NCBI RefSeq assembly: GCF_003387615.1 | Contig: NZ_QUNS01000001.1 | Location: 224,143 to 288,142 of the forward strand | Direction: 5' to 3' | Source: Tenacibaculum gallaicum | GTDB taxonomy: Bacteria; Bacteroidota; Bacteroidia; Flavobacteriales; Flavobacteriaceae | DNA length: 64,000 nucleotides | Part shown: one piece after another, positions 1 through 8,724 of the stretch | How the letters are laid out: each line of letters begins with the position of its first letter | How positions within the stretch are numbered: the first letter of the stretch is position 1 | The notes under the pieces: model-generated | What the model was told of the DNA's origin: nothing | What the model saw: the letters and a program-made list of their open reading frames with translations, nothing else | Databases searched by the model: none | Translations under genes and position numbers: made by a program

Positions 1-317
1 ACTTCATCTAAAGATGTTGCGTTTTCCGTTAAGCTAACCTCAACGACTTGGTTGTTTTTTGTTATTTCAACTTTTTTTGTTTGATACCCTAAAGAAGAAA
101 TTTCAATGGTAAACGGTGGGATATCTGTTACCGTCATTGTAAACTTACCATCAAAATCAGTAGATGTTCCTACTGCTTTTCTCGAAACTTTAATGTTTGC
201 TCCTGGTAATGGTCCTCCAAGGGAAGCATCATTAACCGTACCTGTAAAGGTAGTTTGAGCAACCATCATTGCTGTACCAAATAGCACAAATGCAACAAGT
301 AATAGTTTTTTCATCAT
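1..317 (-). CDS. N-terminus of a TonB-dependent receptor-like outer-membrane protein (partial)
   Basis: The reading frame starts at one of two adjacent ATG codons (317 or 314) and runs off the left edge. The first 20 residues form a signal peptide (MKKLLLVAF... ending MVAQ). After it comes a carboxypeptidase-regulatory-like beta-sandwich (about residues 22-95) with the typical pattern FTGTVND, GPLPGANIKV, GTSTDFDGKF and a final VEVSLTE. In Bacteroidota this domain usually opens a SusC/RagA-type TonB-dependent receptor, but some other surface proteins begin the same way. The TonB box, plug and barrel lie outside the window, so the substrate cannot be told. Gene divergent from ribF. Confidence 0.75.
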   Translation of the reverse strand, partial: MMKKLLLVAFVLFGTAMMVAQTTFTGTVNDASLGGPLPGANIKVSRKAVGTSTDFDGKFTMTVTDIPPFTIEISSLGYQTKKVEITKNNQVVEVSLTENATSLDE

Positions 318-345
318 AATGTAAAATAATTTGTTAACTGTAGTG

Positions 346-352
346 CAAAATA
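346..352 (-). promoter_or_regulatory. -7-like element for the receptor gene
   Basis: The minus strand reads TATTTTG, close to the flavobacterial -7 motif TAnnTTTG but one base short, about 30 bases upstream of the receptor start. It lies in the 193-bp divergent region shared with ribF. Weak call. Confidence 0.3.
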
Positions 353-483
353 CAATTTTTTTTCATTTGCGAAATATTTACCCTGTTTTTTTGTAATTAT
401 ACCAATTATAAAGAGAAAAACTTACCAAAAACTAATTTTAGCTTTTATTTATTAATTTATTATTTATCATCTTATACAAATTG

Positions 484-491
484 TATTTTTG
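484..491 (+). promoter_or_regulatory. -7 promoter element of ribF
   Basis: TATTTTTG matches the Bacteroidota housekeeping -7 motif TAnnTTTG exactly. Transcription would begin a few bases downstream, which rules out the upstream TTG at 481 as a start codon and points to the TTG at 511. Confidence 0.6.
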
Positions 492-510
492 CCTAAATTT
501 ATTAGTAGCC

Positions 511-1449
511 TTGGAAATTATACATTCTATTTTTGACCTTACTCCTTCTCAAAAAACAATGGTAACCATTGGTACGTTTGATGGAGTACATATTGGGCAT
601 CAAAAAATTATAGAGAAACTGGTTAGTGAAGCAAGGGCTAGCAATAAAAAATCCGTCTTGCTAACATTTTTTCCTCACCCAAGAATGGTGCTACAAAAAG
701 ATGTTTCCATAAAACTAATAAATACTATAAATGAAAGAGCGCAACACCTTGAAAAATTAGGATTAGATTATTTAATCATTCATCCTTTTAGTAGAGAGTT
801 TTCAAGACTAACCGCTTTAGATTTTGTCCGTGACATTTTAGTAAATCAACTAAACATTTCTAAACTTATTATTGGCTACGATCATCATTTTGGAAAAAAT
901 AGAGAAGGTAATATTGAGCAATTAACAGAGTATTCTCACTTATATGATTTTATAGTTGAAGAAATTCCTGCTCAAGATATTGATGAAGTATCCGTTAGCT
1001 CTACAAAAATTAGAAAAGCACTTGCTAATGGACATTTAAAAACTGCTAATAATTATTTAGGATATAACTTTTCTCTTACTGGAAAAGTTGTAAACGGAAA
1101 ACAGTTAGGCGGAAAAATAGGGTTTCCTACAGCAAACATTGACATACGTGAAGATTACAAATTAATTCCTAAAACAGGTGTTTATATAGTAAAATCTATT
1201 ATTGATAATACTGCTGTTTATGGAATGATGAATATTGGTAATCGACCAACCGTTGATGGTAAACACCAAACAATTGAAGTACATTATTTCAATTTTAACC
1301 AAAACCTGTATGGTAAAGAGTTAACTATTGAACTAATTTACTACTTAAGAGATGAACAAAAGTTCGATTCTGTTTCTGGCTTAATTTCTCAATTAAAAAA
1401 AGACCAGCAAAATTCAATGCTTTTTTTAAAAAGTTACGCCAAACTCTAA
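511..1449 (+). CDS. ribF: Bifunctional riboflavin kinase / FMN adenylyltransferase
   Basis: Makes FMN from riboflavin and FAD from FMN in the cytoplasm. The N-terminal nucleotidyltransferase domain (about residues 15-180) has the GTFDGVHIGHQ motif (the HxGH of adenylyltransferases) and SSTKIRKAL. The C-terminal flavokinase domain (about 190-305) has GKIGFPTANI and GVYIV. Total about 312 aa, normal for the family. A frame is open from the TTG at 481, but that codon overlaps the -7 promoter element; the TTG at 511 gives MEIIHSIFDL, which fits the family N-terminus. No Shine-Dalgarno sequence is seen. Likely transcribed alone. Confidence 0.93.
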   Translation: MEIIHSIFDLTPSQKTMVTIGTFDGVHIGHQKIIEKLVSEARASNKKSVLLTFFPHPRMVLQKDVSIKLINTINERAQHLEKLGLDYLIIHPFSREFSRLTALDFVRDILVNQLNISKLIIGYDHHFGKNREGNIEQLTEYSHLYDFIVEEIPAQDIDEVSVSSTKIRKALANGHLKTANNYLGYNFSLTGKVVNGKQLGGKIGFPTANIDIREDYKLIPKTGVYIVKSIIDNTAVYGMMNIGNRPTVDGKHQTIEVHYFNFNQNLYGKELTIELIYYLRDEQKFDSVSGLISQLKKDQQNSMLFLKSYAKL

Positions 1450-1605
1450 CCTTAAAATCATACTCAAAGCCCCCCGGTTTCAAATAGCTTTAGAATTAGT
1501 ATTATTGACGTAACTACATACAAAGTTAATTTTTTTAAAACCTACATAATGACGTACTTGTCATTATGTATTTCATATGTTTTTAAGATTTTGTATCGAA
1601 AAAGA

Positions 1606-1833
1606 ATGATGCTGTCAAAAAATGAGGTAACCTTAAAAAAGGTAGCCCTTTGTGTAAAAACTTTAAGAGAAGAGTATCATATTACTTCAAATGAGTTTTA
1701 TATTGATACTGGAATACATTTGGCAAGAATAGAACAAGGAAAAACAAATGTCACTATTACTACTCTTCAGAAAATATGTGATTATTTCAACATTACTTTA
1801 TCAGACTTCTTTATGATGCTTGAAGAAATTTAG
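1606..1833 (+). CDS. Small XRE-family helix-turn-helix regulator
   Basis: A 75-aa DNA-binding protein consisting of little more than one Cro/CI-type HTH domain: residues 10-70 contain VALCVKTLREEYHIT, IDTGIHLARIEQG and ITTLQKICDYFNITLSDFF. The frame is open from an ATG at 1549 (94 aa), but that extra stretch is hydrophobic and not part of the fold, so the double ATG at 1606/1609 is the better start. No partner toxin, phage or restriction genes lie beside it; it stands alone between ribF and serS. Such solo proteins often act as restriction controllers or phage-derived regulators; its target cannot be told here. Confidence 0.75.
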   Translation: MMLSKNEVTLKKVALCVKTLREEYHITSNEFYIDTGIHLARIEQGKTNVTITTLQKICDYFNITLSDFFMMLEEI

Positions 1834-1846
1834 TATACAAAACACA

Positions 1847-1877
1847 TTGCTTAAGTCTATAGCTTCTTTTATCTTTG
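1847..1877 (+). promoter_or_regulatory. serS promoter (-33 TTG, -7 TATCTTTG)
   Basis: TTG at 1847-1849 and TATCTTTG at 1870-1877 are separated by 20 bases, within the 17-23 spacing of the Bacteroidota sigma-A promoter. The serS start codon at 1900 lies about 15 bases after the expected transcription start. Confidence 0.65.
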
Positions 1878-1899
1878 CTTTTCTTAAAAAATTAAAAAG

Positions 1900-3174
1900 A
1901 TGTTACAGGTTCAGTTTATTAGAGAAAACAAACAAACTGTTTTAGACGGATTGGCAAAACGTAATTTTGCTAATGCAGAAACAATTATTGAAGAAGTATT
2001 AACTGCTGATGAAACGCGTAGAACTACACAAGTTTCTTTAGATACTATTTTAGCTGAATCGAACAAAATATCCAAAGAAATTGGAGGTCTTTTTAAGTCT
2101 GGAAAAGCTGAAGAAGCAAACCAACTTAAAGCAAAAACAGGTGAGTTAAAAGAGCAATCTAAACAATTAACAGAAGAGTTAAATTCTGCTTCAGACAAAT
2201 TGAACGAGTTATTGTATCAAATACCTAATGTTCCTCATCCTTCAGTAAAAAAAGGAAAAAATGAAGAAGATAATGAAGAGGTTTTTAAAGAAGGGGTTGT
2301 TCCTGAGTTAGGAAAAAATGCACTACCTCACTGGGAGTTAGCGAAGAAATACGATATTATTGATTTTGATTTAGGAGCAAAAATTTCGGGTGCTGGTTTT
2401 CCTGTATACAAAGGTAAAGGAGCTCGTTTACAACGTGCTTTAATCAACTATTTTTTAGACAAAAACACCGCTGCTGGATATAACGAAGTACAGGTTCCTC
2501 ATTTAGTAAATGAAGCTTCTGGTTTTGGTACTGGACAATTACCTGACAAAGAAGGACAAATGTACCATGTAACTGGTGATGATTTATATTTAATTCCAAC
2601 AGCTGAAGTTCCTATAACCAATATGTTTAGAGGTAATTTGGTAAAAGAAGCTGATTTACCAATTACTGTAACGGGGTATACACCTTGCTTTCGTCGTGAA
2701 GCGGGTAGTTACGGAGCACATGTTCGTGGATTAAATCGTTTACACCAATTTGATAAGGTTGAAATTGTTCGTGTTGAACATCCTGATAATTCATACAATG
2801 CTTTAAACGGAATGGTAGACCACATCAAAGAAATTTTACGTGAATTAAAATTACCGTATCGTATTTTACGTTTGTGTGGTGGAGACACTGGTTTTACTTC
2901 TGCCTTAACATTCGATTTTGAATTGTATTCTACAGCGCAAGAACGTTGGCTAGAAATTAGTTCTGCTTCAAATTTTGAAACGTTTCAGGCAAACCGCTTA
3001 AAGTTACGTTTTAAGAATAAAGAAGGTAAAAGTCAATTAGTACATACACTAAATGGAAGTTCATTAGCCTTACCTCGTGTATTAGCTGGTATTTTAGAAA
3101 ACTACCAAACTGAGAATGGAATTAAAATTCCTGAAGTATTAGTTCCTTACTGTGGTTTTGATATGATTGATTAA
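1900..3174 (+). CDS. serS: Seryl-tRNA synthetase
   Basis: Charges tRNA-Ser (and tRNA-Sec where present) with serine. 424 aa, normal length for the class II enzyme. The N-terminal antiparallel coiled coil that grips the tRNA long arm covers about residues 28-105. The catalytic core has motif 2 (FRREAGSYGAHVRGLNRLHQF) and motif 3 (SLALPRVLAGILENYQ). The start is an ATG just after a clear promoter. It is followed by a strong hairpin terminator, so it is probably a single-gene transcript. Confidence 0.97.
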   Translation: MLQVQFIRENKQTVLDGLAKRNFANAETIIEEVLTADETRRTTQVSLDTILAESNKISKEIGGLFKSGKAEEANQLKAKTGELKEQSKQLTEELNSASDKLNELLYQIPNVPHPSVKKGKNEEDNEEVFKEGVVPELGKNALPHWELAKKYDIIDFDLGAKISGAGFPVYKGKGARLQRALINYFLDKNTAAGYNEVQVPHLVNEASGFGTGQLPDKEGQMYHVTGDDLYLIPTAEVPITNMFRGNLVKEADLPITVTGYTPCFRREAGSYGAHVRGLNRLHQFDKVEIVRVEHPDNSYNALNGMVDHIKEILRELKLPYRILRLCGGDTGFTSALTFDFELYSTAQERWLEISSASNFETFQANRLKLRFKNKEGKSQLVHTLNGSSLALPRVLAGILENYQTENGIKIPEVLVPYCGFDMID

Positions 3175-3196
3175 TCAACCTTCAATATAAAAAATG

Positions 3197-3236
3197 AAAA
3201 AACCCCAAGCCTCAATTACGACGCTTGGGATTTTTA
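3197..3236. terminator. Bidirectional terminator between serS and the 47-aa gene
   Basis: Seven-base G/C-rich stem CCCAAGC (3204-3210) / GCTTGGG (3223-3229), flanked by an A-run on the left and a T-run on the right, so it can stop transcription from both converging genes. Confidence 0.85.
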
Positions 3237-3266
3237 ATTAATCAATCCCCATTGAAAAAAATATGT

Positions 3267-3410
3267 TTAGTTGGCAACTACTGCTACCATTAATCTCTTG
3301 TATTTATTCATTTCTAACAAAGCTTCAAAATATTGAGGTATTTGACCTTTTCTCATAAACTCATTTGCATTCTGCTTTGCTATTTCATATTGTGTCGTAA
3401 AATTCCTCAT
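3267..3410 (-). CDS. Small conserved-looking 47-aa protein
   Basis: A short frame starting at ATG 3410 and ending in TAA at 3267. It begins MRNFTTQYEIAKQNANEFM and ends EMNKYKRLMVAVVAN; it is charged, probably helical, with no signal peptide or Cys motif. The codon pattern is coding-like and it has its own sigma-54-like promoter on one side and a shared terminator on the other, which supports a real gene. Similar short proteins occur in other Flavobacteriaceae as I recall, without assigned function. The role is unknown; the promoter suggests it is made under a particular condition rather than constitutively. Confidence 0.7.
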   Translation of the reverse strand: MRNFTTQYEIAKQNANEFMRKGQIPQYFEALLEMNKYKRLMVAVVAN

Positions 3411-3441
3411 AGTTTACACTGTTTAGTTGTTTTAGTAATAA

Positions 3442-3457
3442 GACAAAGTTCGTGCCA
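3442..3457 (-). promoter_or_regulatory. Sigma-54-like -24/-12 promoter of the 47-aa gene
   Basis: The minus strand reads TGGCACGAACTTTGTC. This fits the sigma-54 consensus TGGCAC-R-N4-TTGCW in the invariant GG (-24) and TTG (-12; T follows instead of C). The expected transcription start is about 20 bases upstream of the ATG at 3410. Confidence 0.5.
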
Positions 3458-3519
3458 AAATGTTACACTACTATTTAAAAAAGCACCTCTTTTAATAGTA
3501 TTTTAACAATTTTGTTCTG

Positions 3520-3527
3520 TATTTTTG
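3520..3527 (+). promoter_or_regulatory. -7 element of the TPR gene
   Basis: TATTTTTG matches TAnnTTTG. It leaves a leader of roughly 55 bases before ATG 3589. The leader contains a small hairpin, CCGCT (3538-3542) / AGCGG (3546-3550). Confidence 0.5.
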
Positions 3528-3588
3528 GTAGATGAAACCGCTATTAGCGGAATTAAGTATAAAGTAAAACGCTTAAACTTATCCAAAA

Positions 3589-5364
3589 ATGAAGAAAATC
3601 ATTATTCTATTTAATTTACTGGTTTTAAGCTTGTTTTGTCACGCACAACAAAACGAATTTATTATTGCTGAAAATTATTTTAGAAATAATGAATATGAAA
3701 AAGCAATTCAATTATACAAAAGGTTATACGATCAAAGCCCGTATAACACAAACTATTTAAAAAAACTAATTACTTGCTATCAAGAAACAGAACAATTTAC
3801 TGCTGCTGAAAATTTACTCACTCAAAAACTAAAAGAAAAACCTAACTTATCTTATCTATATGTAATTCTTGGTCATAATTTTGAACGCCAAGAAAAAATT
3901 GAAGAAGCTAATAGCTACTACCAAAAAGCAATTGAATCCATCAACAAGAAAGCAAATTACGGTTCTTTAATAGCTGGATTATTTAAAAACTATAGCAAAT
4001 TAGATTTGGCCATTGAGGCTTTTAATAAAATAATGGAAGTTAATCCAAAAGCTAACTATGGATTTCAATTAGCACAGATTTATGGTGAAAAAGGAGATTT
4101 TGAACAAATGTTCAAATCCTATATTGATTTGGTTGATAAAAACGAAGGCTACCTCAACAATGTTAAACGCTATGCAGGTAAATATTTAACGGATGATAGC
4201 GAAGATCAAAACAATATTTTATTTAGAAAAGCACTATTACGAAAGTCTATCAGTAATCCCAAAGATATTTGGAACGACTTACTTTCTTGGTTATTTATCA
4301 GGCAAAAACAATACAACAAAGCACTTATTCAAAACAAAGCGCTACTTGCTAGAGATCCTGATAATTTAGGTAAAATTAATGATTTAGGTAAAATAGCTCT
4401 TGAAAACAAAGATTATGAAACTGCTAAAGAGTGTTTTGATCTTATTATTGAAAAAACTAATTATCCTAGAGACAAGTTTAAAGCAATAAACAACAACTTA
4501 AAAATAGCGATTGACACAAAACAACCTGATGTAGATGAACGTTTTAATTCCATCTTCAAAGAGTATGGAATTAATTCTAAAACTCTTTTCACACAGGTAG
4601 AATATGCCAATTACTTAACTTTTACAAAGAACAATCCAAAAGAAGCATCTGTTATTTTAAAAAATGCATTAAACTTTACCAATTCAAAGTTTATAAAAGC
4701 TACTATAAAACTTAAACTTGGTGATATTTTTGTTTATATGGGTAAATTTAACAAGGGATTAATTTACTTTTCTCAAGTTCAAACACTGTTCAAAAATCAT
4801 TATATAGGTCAAGAAGCCCGCTTTAAAGTAGCACAAGCTTCCTACTTTAAATATGATTTTACTTGGGCAAAGGCTCAATTAAAAATTTTAAAAGGATCAG
4901 CAACACAACTCATTGCTAACGATGCTGCTGATTTGTTCTTAACAATTTCAGATAACCAACCTAAAGACAGTATTGGTACTGGTTTAAAAGAATATGCCAA
5001 GGCTGATTTATTAGCTTATCAAAATAAAAATGATGAAGCAATTGCTATTTTAAACGATATAATTGCTAATTATAGGGGACAGTCTATTGAAGATGAAGCG
5101 TTATTTAAACAAGCTCAATTATTTATTGAAAAGAAACAATATGACGAAGCTATTGTAAACTATAGTAAAATAATAGCCTTAGATAAGAAAGGAATTTATA
5201 TTGACGATGTATATTATAATATGGCTGAATTATACAACAGTGAATTAAATAATCTAGAAAAGGCTAAAGAATACTATCAAAAGATTATTTTTGACCACCC
5301 ATCGAGTATCTATTTAGTAGACGCTCGAAAAAAGTTTAGAAAATTAAGAGGAGACGATATTTAA
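3589..5364 (+). CDS. Secreted or periplasmic tetratricopeptide-repeat protein
   Basis: A 591-aa protein with a signal peptide (MKKIIILFNLLVLSLFCHAQQ, cleavage about residue 19-20) and no lipobox, so it is probably periplasmic. TPR motifs lie at about residues 25-130 (NEYEKAIQLYKRLYDQSPYN and successors), 150-270, and again near the C-terminus (about 485-590: KKQYDEAIVNYSKIIALDK, LEKAKEYYQKIIFDHPSS). No catalytic domain is visible. TPR proteins act as scaffolds; the partner is unknown. It lies 58 bases upstream of the DUF4286 gene on the same strand and may be its transcription partner. Confidence 0.85.
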   Translation: MKKIIILFNLLVLSLFCHAQQNEFIIAENYFRNNEYEKAIQLYKRLYDQSPYNTNYLKKLITCYQETEQFTAAENLLTQKLKEKPNLSYLYVILGHNFERQEKIEEANSYYQKAIESINKKANYGSLIAGLFKNYSKLDLAIEAFNKIMEVNPKANYGFQLAQIYGEKGDFEQMFKSYIDLVDKNEGYLNNVKRYAGKYLTDDSEDQNNILFRKALLRKSISNPKDIWNDLLSWLFIRQKQYNKALIQNKALLARDPDNLGKINDLGKIALENKDYETAKECFDLIIEKTNYPRDKFKAINNNLKIAIDTKQPDVDERFNSIFKEYGINSKTLFTQVEYANYLTFTKNNPKEASVILKNALNFTNSKFIKATIKLKLGDIFVYMGKFNKGLIYFSQVQTLFKNHYIGQEARFKVAQASYFKYDFTWAKAQLKILKGSATQLIANDAADLFLTISDNQPKDSIGTGLKEYAKADLLAYQNKNDEAIAILNDIIANYRGQSIEDEALFKQAQLFIEKKQYDEAIVNYSKIIALDKKGIYIDDVYYNMAELYNSELNNLEKAKEYYQKIIFDHPSSIYLVDARKKFRKLRGDDI

Positions 5365-5422
5365 TAAGTCAATTTGAAAGTTTGAAGATGTTTTTATTAC
5401 TTCATTTTTAAAATTAAAAACT

Positions 5423-5752
5423 ATGTACATATACAACATAACAATAAATATAGACGAAAGTATACATGCCGAATGGTTAGCTTGGATTGAGAATCATATC
5501 CCAGAAGTATTAGCAACAGGGCACTTTTTAAGCGCTAAAATGACACAAGTGTTGGTTGAAGAAGAAATGGGAGGAATTACCTACTCTATTCAATATACAG
5601 CAAAAACACGTGAAGATTTAGACAATTACTATAAACATAGTGCAGAAAAACTCCGTAGTGATGGGCAAAAAAAGTTTGCTGATAAAATGCTTGCTTTCCG
5701 TACTGAATTAAAAATAGTAAATGAATTTTTCCCTGTAGTAAACAGCAATTAA
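5423..5752 (+). CDS. DUF4286 family protein
   Basis: A 109-aa cytoplasmic protein matching the DUF4286 family in length and pattern: MYIYNITINIDESIHAEWL at the start, HIPEVLATG, GGITYSIQY and ADKMLAFRTELKIVNEF at the end. It looks like a ferredoxin-like alpha+beta fold of the dimeric barrel type. Function not established. In many Flavobacteriaceae, as I recall, it directly precedes rsmA; here a beta-lactamase gene lies between, beginning 2 bases after its stop. Confidence 0.85.
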   Translation: MYIYNITINIDESIHAEWLAWIENHIPEVLATGHFLSAKMTQVLVEEEMGGITYSIQYTAKTREDLDNYYKHSAEKLRSDGQKKFADKMLAFRTELKIVNEFFPVVNSN

Positions 5753-5754
5753 CA

Positions 5755-6480
5755 ATGAAAAAAATACTTGTTTTATCATTTTTATCTTTAATTCTTTTCA
5801 ATTGTAAACACAAGGCAAAAAAAGAGAATTTGACAACTATTAAAATTGTAAAAGTGTCTCCTAATGCCTACAAACATATTTCATATTTAAAAACAGAAGA
5901 GTTCGGAAATGTTCCTTGTAATGGAATGATTGTGGTTAACAAGGGGGAAGCTATCATTTTTGATACACCAACGACGGCGAAAGCATCTGAAGAGCTCATT
6001 AAGTGGGTAAAAGACTCCTTAAAATGCAATATCAAAGCAATTATTCCTACTCATTTTCATGTAGATTGTATTGGTGGTTTACCTGAGTTTCACAAAAAAG
6101 ATATTGCCTCATATGCTAACTCACTAACGACTGAGTTAATTGATAAAACCAACCATAGTTTACCACAAAATTCCTTTGATAAAGAGAAAGATTTTTTTGT
6201 AGGTGATAAAAAGGTGATTGTACGTTTTTTTGGAGAGGGACATACTAAAGACAATATTGTTGCTTACTTCCCTAATGACAATGTTCTTTTTGGTGGGTGC
6301 TTAATCAAAACCCTGAATGCTTCAAAAGGAAACTTAAATGATGCTAATACCAACGATTGGTCATCAACTGTAAGAAAAATTAAACAAAGTTATCCCGATA
6401 TAAAAACCGTTATCCCTGGGCATGGAAATAGTGGTGGCATAAAACTTTTAGACTACACTATTAATTTGTTTGAAAATTAA
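5755..6480 (+). CDS. Subclass B1 metallo-beta-lactamase, predicted lipoprotein
   Basis: A 241-aa zinc hydrolase expected to open the beta-lactam ring, including carbapenems. All B1 zinc ligands can be read: H100-F-H102-V-D104 and H163 (GEGH), then C182 (GGCLIK) and H223 (PGHG). K185, three residues after the Cys, binds the substrate carboxylate, and N193 (GNL) matches the oxyanion-side Asn. The Cys after Asp ([10 protein letters not shown]) is as in CcrA. The signal sequence ends LILFNC, so Cys17 is probably lipidated; this would tether the enzyme to a membrane facing the periplasm. It sits in a tight row after DUF4286 and 5 bases before rsmA. Substrate range cannot be read from sequence. Confidence 0.9.
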   Translation: MKKILVLSFLSLILFNCKHKAKKENLTTIKIVKVSPNAYKHISYLKTEEFGNVPCNGMIVVNKGEAIIFDTPTTAKASEELIKWVKDSLKCNIKAIIPTHFHVDCIGGLPEFHKKDIASYANSLTTELIDKTNHSLPQNSFDKEKDFFVGDKKVIVRFFGEGHTKDNIVAYFPNDNVLFGGCLIKTLNASKGNLNDANTNDWSSTVRKIKQSYPDIKTVIPGHGNSGGIKLLDYTINLFEN

Positions 6481-6485
6481 ATAAC

Positions 6486-7289
6486 ATGACCGTAAGAGCA
6501 AAAAAACATTTAGGGCAGCATTTTTTAAACGATGAAAACATCGCTAAGAAAATCGCCGATTCGTTAACTGAAAACGGATATGATAACGTCTTGGAAATTG
6601 GTCCTGGTATGGGAGTTCTAACAAAATACTTGTTAGAAAAAAAGCCAAAAGTTACGGTGATGGAACTAGATTCTGAGTCAGTAACTTATTTACAAGAAAC
6701 TTTTCCTGTTGAACATTTTAAATTAAATACTTCAAAAGAAAAGTTTACCATTATTGAAGGTGATTTTTTAAAAAAGAACTTTACTGAAATATTTGACAAA
6801 CAACAAGTAGCTATCATAGGGAATTTCCCTTACAATATATCTTCTCAAATTGTTTTTAAGGCAATTGAAAATCGTGAATTTGTTCCTGAATTTTCAGGAA
6901 TGTTTCAAAAGGAAGTAGCCCAACGAATTGCCGAAAAAGAAGGCAGCAAAACCTACGGAATTTTATCCGTATTAACACAAGCATTTTACGATGCTGAATA
7001 CTTGTTTACCGTCCCTCCTTCAGTCTTTAATCCGCCTCCAAAAGTAGATTCTGGGGTTATTAGACTTACCAGAAAAGAGAACTACACACTTCCTGTTGAT
7101 GAAAAATTATTCTTTAGGGTGGTAAAAACTGCTTTCAACCAACGAAGAAAAATGTTACGTTCAAGTTTAAAATCTTTTAATCTTTCGGATACCTTAAAAG
7201 AAGACCCTATATTTGCGATGCGTCCCGAACAATTATCGATACAAAAATTCATTGAGTTGACACAAAAAATAGCTCAAATTAATAGTTAA
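6486..7289 (+). CDS. rsmA: 16S rRNA (adenine1518/1519-N6)-dimethyltransferase
   Basis: Dimethylates two adjacent adenines in helix 45 of 16S rRNA late in 30S assembly. 267 aa. SAM-binding motifs: [15 protein letters not shown] at the N-terminus, [15 protein letters not shown] (motif I, about 38-52), EGDFLKK, and the catalytic [10 protein letters not shown] (motif IV, NFPY replacing NLPY as is usual in Bacteroidota). The C-terminal helical domain has [12 protein letters not shown]. Begins 5 bases after the beta-lactamase stop, so probably co-transcribed with it. Confidence 0.96.
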   Translation: MTVRAKKHLGQHFLNDENIAKKIADSLTENGYDNVLEIGPGMGVLTKYLLEKKPKVTVMELDSESVTYLQETFPVEHFKLNTSKEKFTIIEGDFLKKNFTEIFDKQQVAIIGNFPYNISSQIVFKAIENREFVPEFSGMFQKEVAQRIAEKEGSKTYGILSVLTQAFYDAEYLFTVPPSVFNPPPKVDSGVIRLTRKENYTLPVDEKLFFRVVKTAFNQRRKMLRSSLKSFNLSDTLKEDPIFAMRPEQLSIQKFIELTQKIAQINS

Positions 7290-7374
7290 GAGCTTATTTT
7301 AAATAAGATAAGTCACCTTTTTGAATTAGATTTCGGAATATTCAAATCTCGATTATCGAGCAAAATTGCAAGCA

Positions 7375-8724
7375 ATGGCATTAGAAATCACTAAAGACTT
7401 ATTAGTAAACGTACAAGAACTGATTCAAAACCAAAAAGACACTGCTCTTTCTGATATTTTTTCAGATATTCACTATGCTGATATTGCTGAAGTTTTAGAT
7501 GAACTATCTTTTGAAGAAGCTGTTTACATTATACGTTTATTAGATAGTGAAACAACTTCGGATGTATTAATGGAAGTTGATGAAGAAGTTCGTGAAAAAG
7601 TTTTTGAACAATTATCTGCCAAAGAAATTGCTGAAGAGGTTAATGAGCTTGATACCGATGATGCTGCCGATGTTATTGCAGAACTTCCTGAAGAGCGAAA
7701 ACAAGACGTAATTCAGAGAATTGAAGACCGTGAACATGCCAAAGAAATTGTAGAATTACTACGTTATGATGAAGATTCTGCAGGTGGATTAATGGCAAAA
7801 GAGCTTGTAAAAGTAAATGAAAATTGGAATGTACTTACCTGTGTGAAAAAAATGCGTCAACAGGCAGAAGAAGTTACTAGAGTTCACTCTATTTATGTTG
7901 TTGATGATGATGGTAAATTAAAAGGACGTTTGTCTTTAAAAGATTTATTAATGGCGTCTACTCGTGCTAAAATTTCAGACGTTTATATTCCGCAAGTAGA
8001 TTTTGTACATGTACATGATGAAGCGGAAGATGTAGCTAACATCATGCGTAAATATGATTTAGAAGCCATTCCTGTGGTAGATGAATTAGGCGTTTTGGTA
8101 GGTAGAATTACTATTGATGATATTGTTGATGTTATTAAAGAAGAAGCTGAAAAAGATTACCAATTAGCAGCAGGTATTACCCAAGACGTTGACTCTGAAG
8201 ATAGTATTTTACAATTAACCAGAGCACGGTTACCATGGTTGTTTTTGGGTTTAATTGGAGGTATTGGAGCTGCAAGAATTATGGGCTTTTTTGAAGGTGC
8301 TTTAGAAGAAAATGCTATTCTTTTTATGTTTACTCCTCTTATTGCTGCTATGGCAGGTAACGTTGGAGTACAATCATCAGCAATTATTGTGCAAGGGTTA
8401 GCGAATGATGATGTAAAAGGGAGTGTTTCCAATCGCTTACTTAAAGAAATGTCTCTAGCAGCTGTTAACGGACTTGTTTTAGCTATTATTTTATTTTTCT
8501 TTATTTGGGCTTGGAAGTCAGATATGATTATAGCTTCTGCTATCTCAATCTCATTATTTGCTGTTATTATAGTAGCTGGTTTAGTAGGTACTTTTATTCC
8601 TTTGTTTTTAGACAAGAGAGGTATCGATCCTGCAATTGCAACAGGACCTTTTATTACGACAAGTAATGATATTTTTGGAATTTTAATCTACTTTTGGATA
8701 GCAAAAATGATTATTGGCTTCTAA
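7375..8724 (+). CDS. mgtE: MgtE-type magnesium channel/transporter
   Basis: A Mg2+-gated Mg2+ channel of the inner membrane. 449 aa from ATG 7375; the frame is open from TTG 7366 but the ATG fits better. Order: an acidic N domain (about 10-130, many Asp/Glu that bind regulatory Mg2+), a CBS pair (about 135-255, with SAGGLMAKELVKV and MRKYDLEAIPVVDELGVLVG), a connecting helix, and five transmembrane helices (about 285-449). The pore signature is PLIAAMAGNVGVQSSAIIVQGL. Last gene of the DUF4286-bla-rsmA-mgtE row. Its stop overlaps the end of the opposing LysE gene by 4 bases. Confidence 0.95.
   Translation: MALEITKDLLVNVQELIQNQKDTALSDIFSDIHYADIAEVLDELSFEEAVYIIRLLDSETTSDVLMEVDEEVREKVFEQLSAKEIAEEVNELDTDDAADVIAELPEERKQDVIQRIEDREHAKEIVELLRYDEDSAGGLMAKELVKVNENWNVLTCVKKMRQQAEEVTRVHSIYVVDDDGKLKGRLSLKDLLMASTRAKISDVYIPQVDFVHVHDEAEDVANIMRKYDLEAIPVVDELGVLVGRITIDDIVDVIKEEAEKDYQLAAGITQDVDSEDSILQLTRARLPWLFLGLIGGIGAARIMGFFEGALEENAILFMFTPLIAAMAGNVGVQSSAIIVQGLANDDVKGSVSNRLLKEMSLAAVNGLVLAIILFFFIWAWKSDMIIASAISISLFAVIIVAGLVGTFIPLFLDKRGIDPAIATGPFITTSNDIFGILIYFWIAKMIIGF

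Noticed and set aside
481..510. TTG at 481 as the ribF start
   Set aside because: It overlaps the -7 promoter element and adds residues not seen in the family.
8157..8615. A 152-aa open frame on the minus strand within mgtE
   Set aside because: It lies wholly inside mgtE, antisense to its transmembrane part; its composition mirrors that gene and it has no family pattern or promoter.
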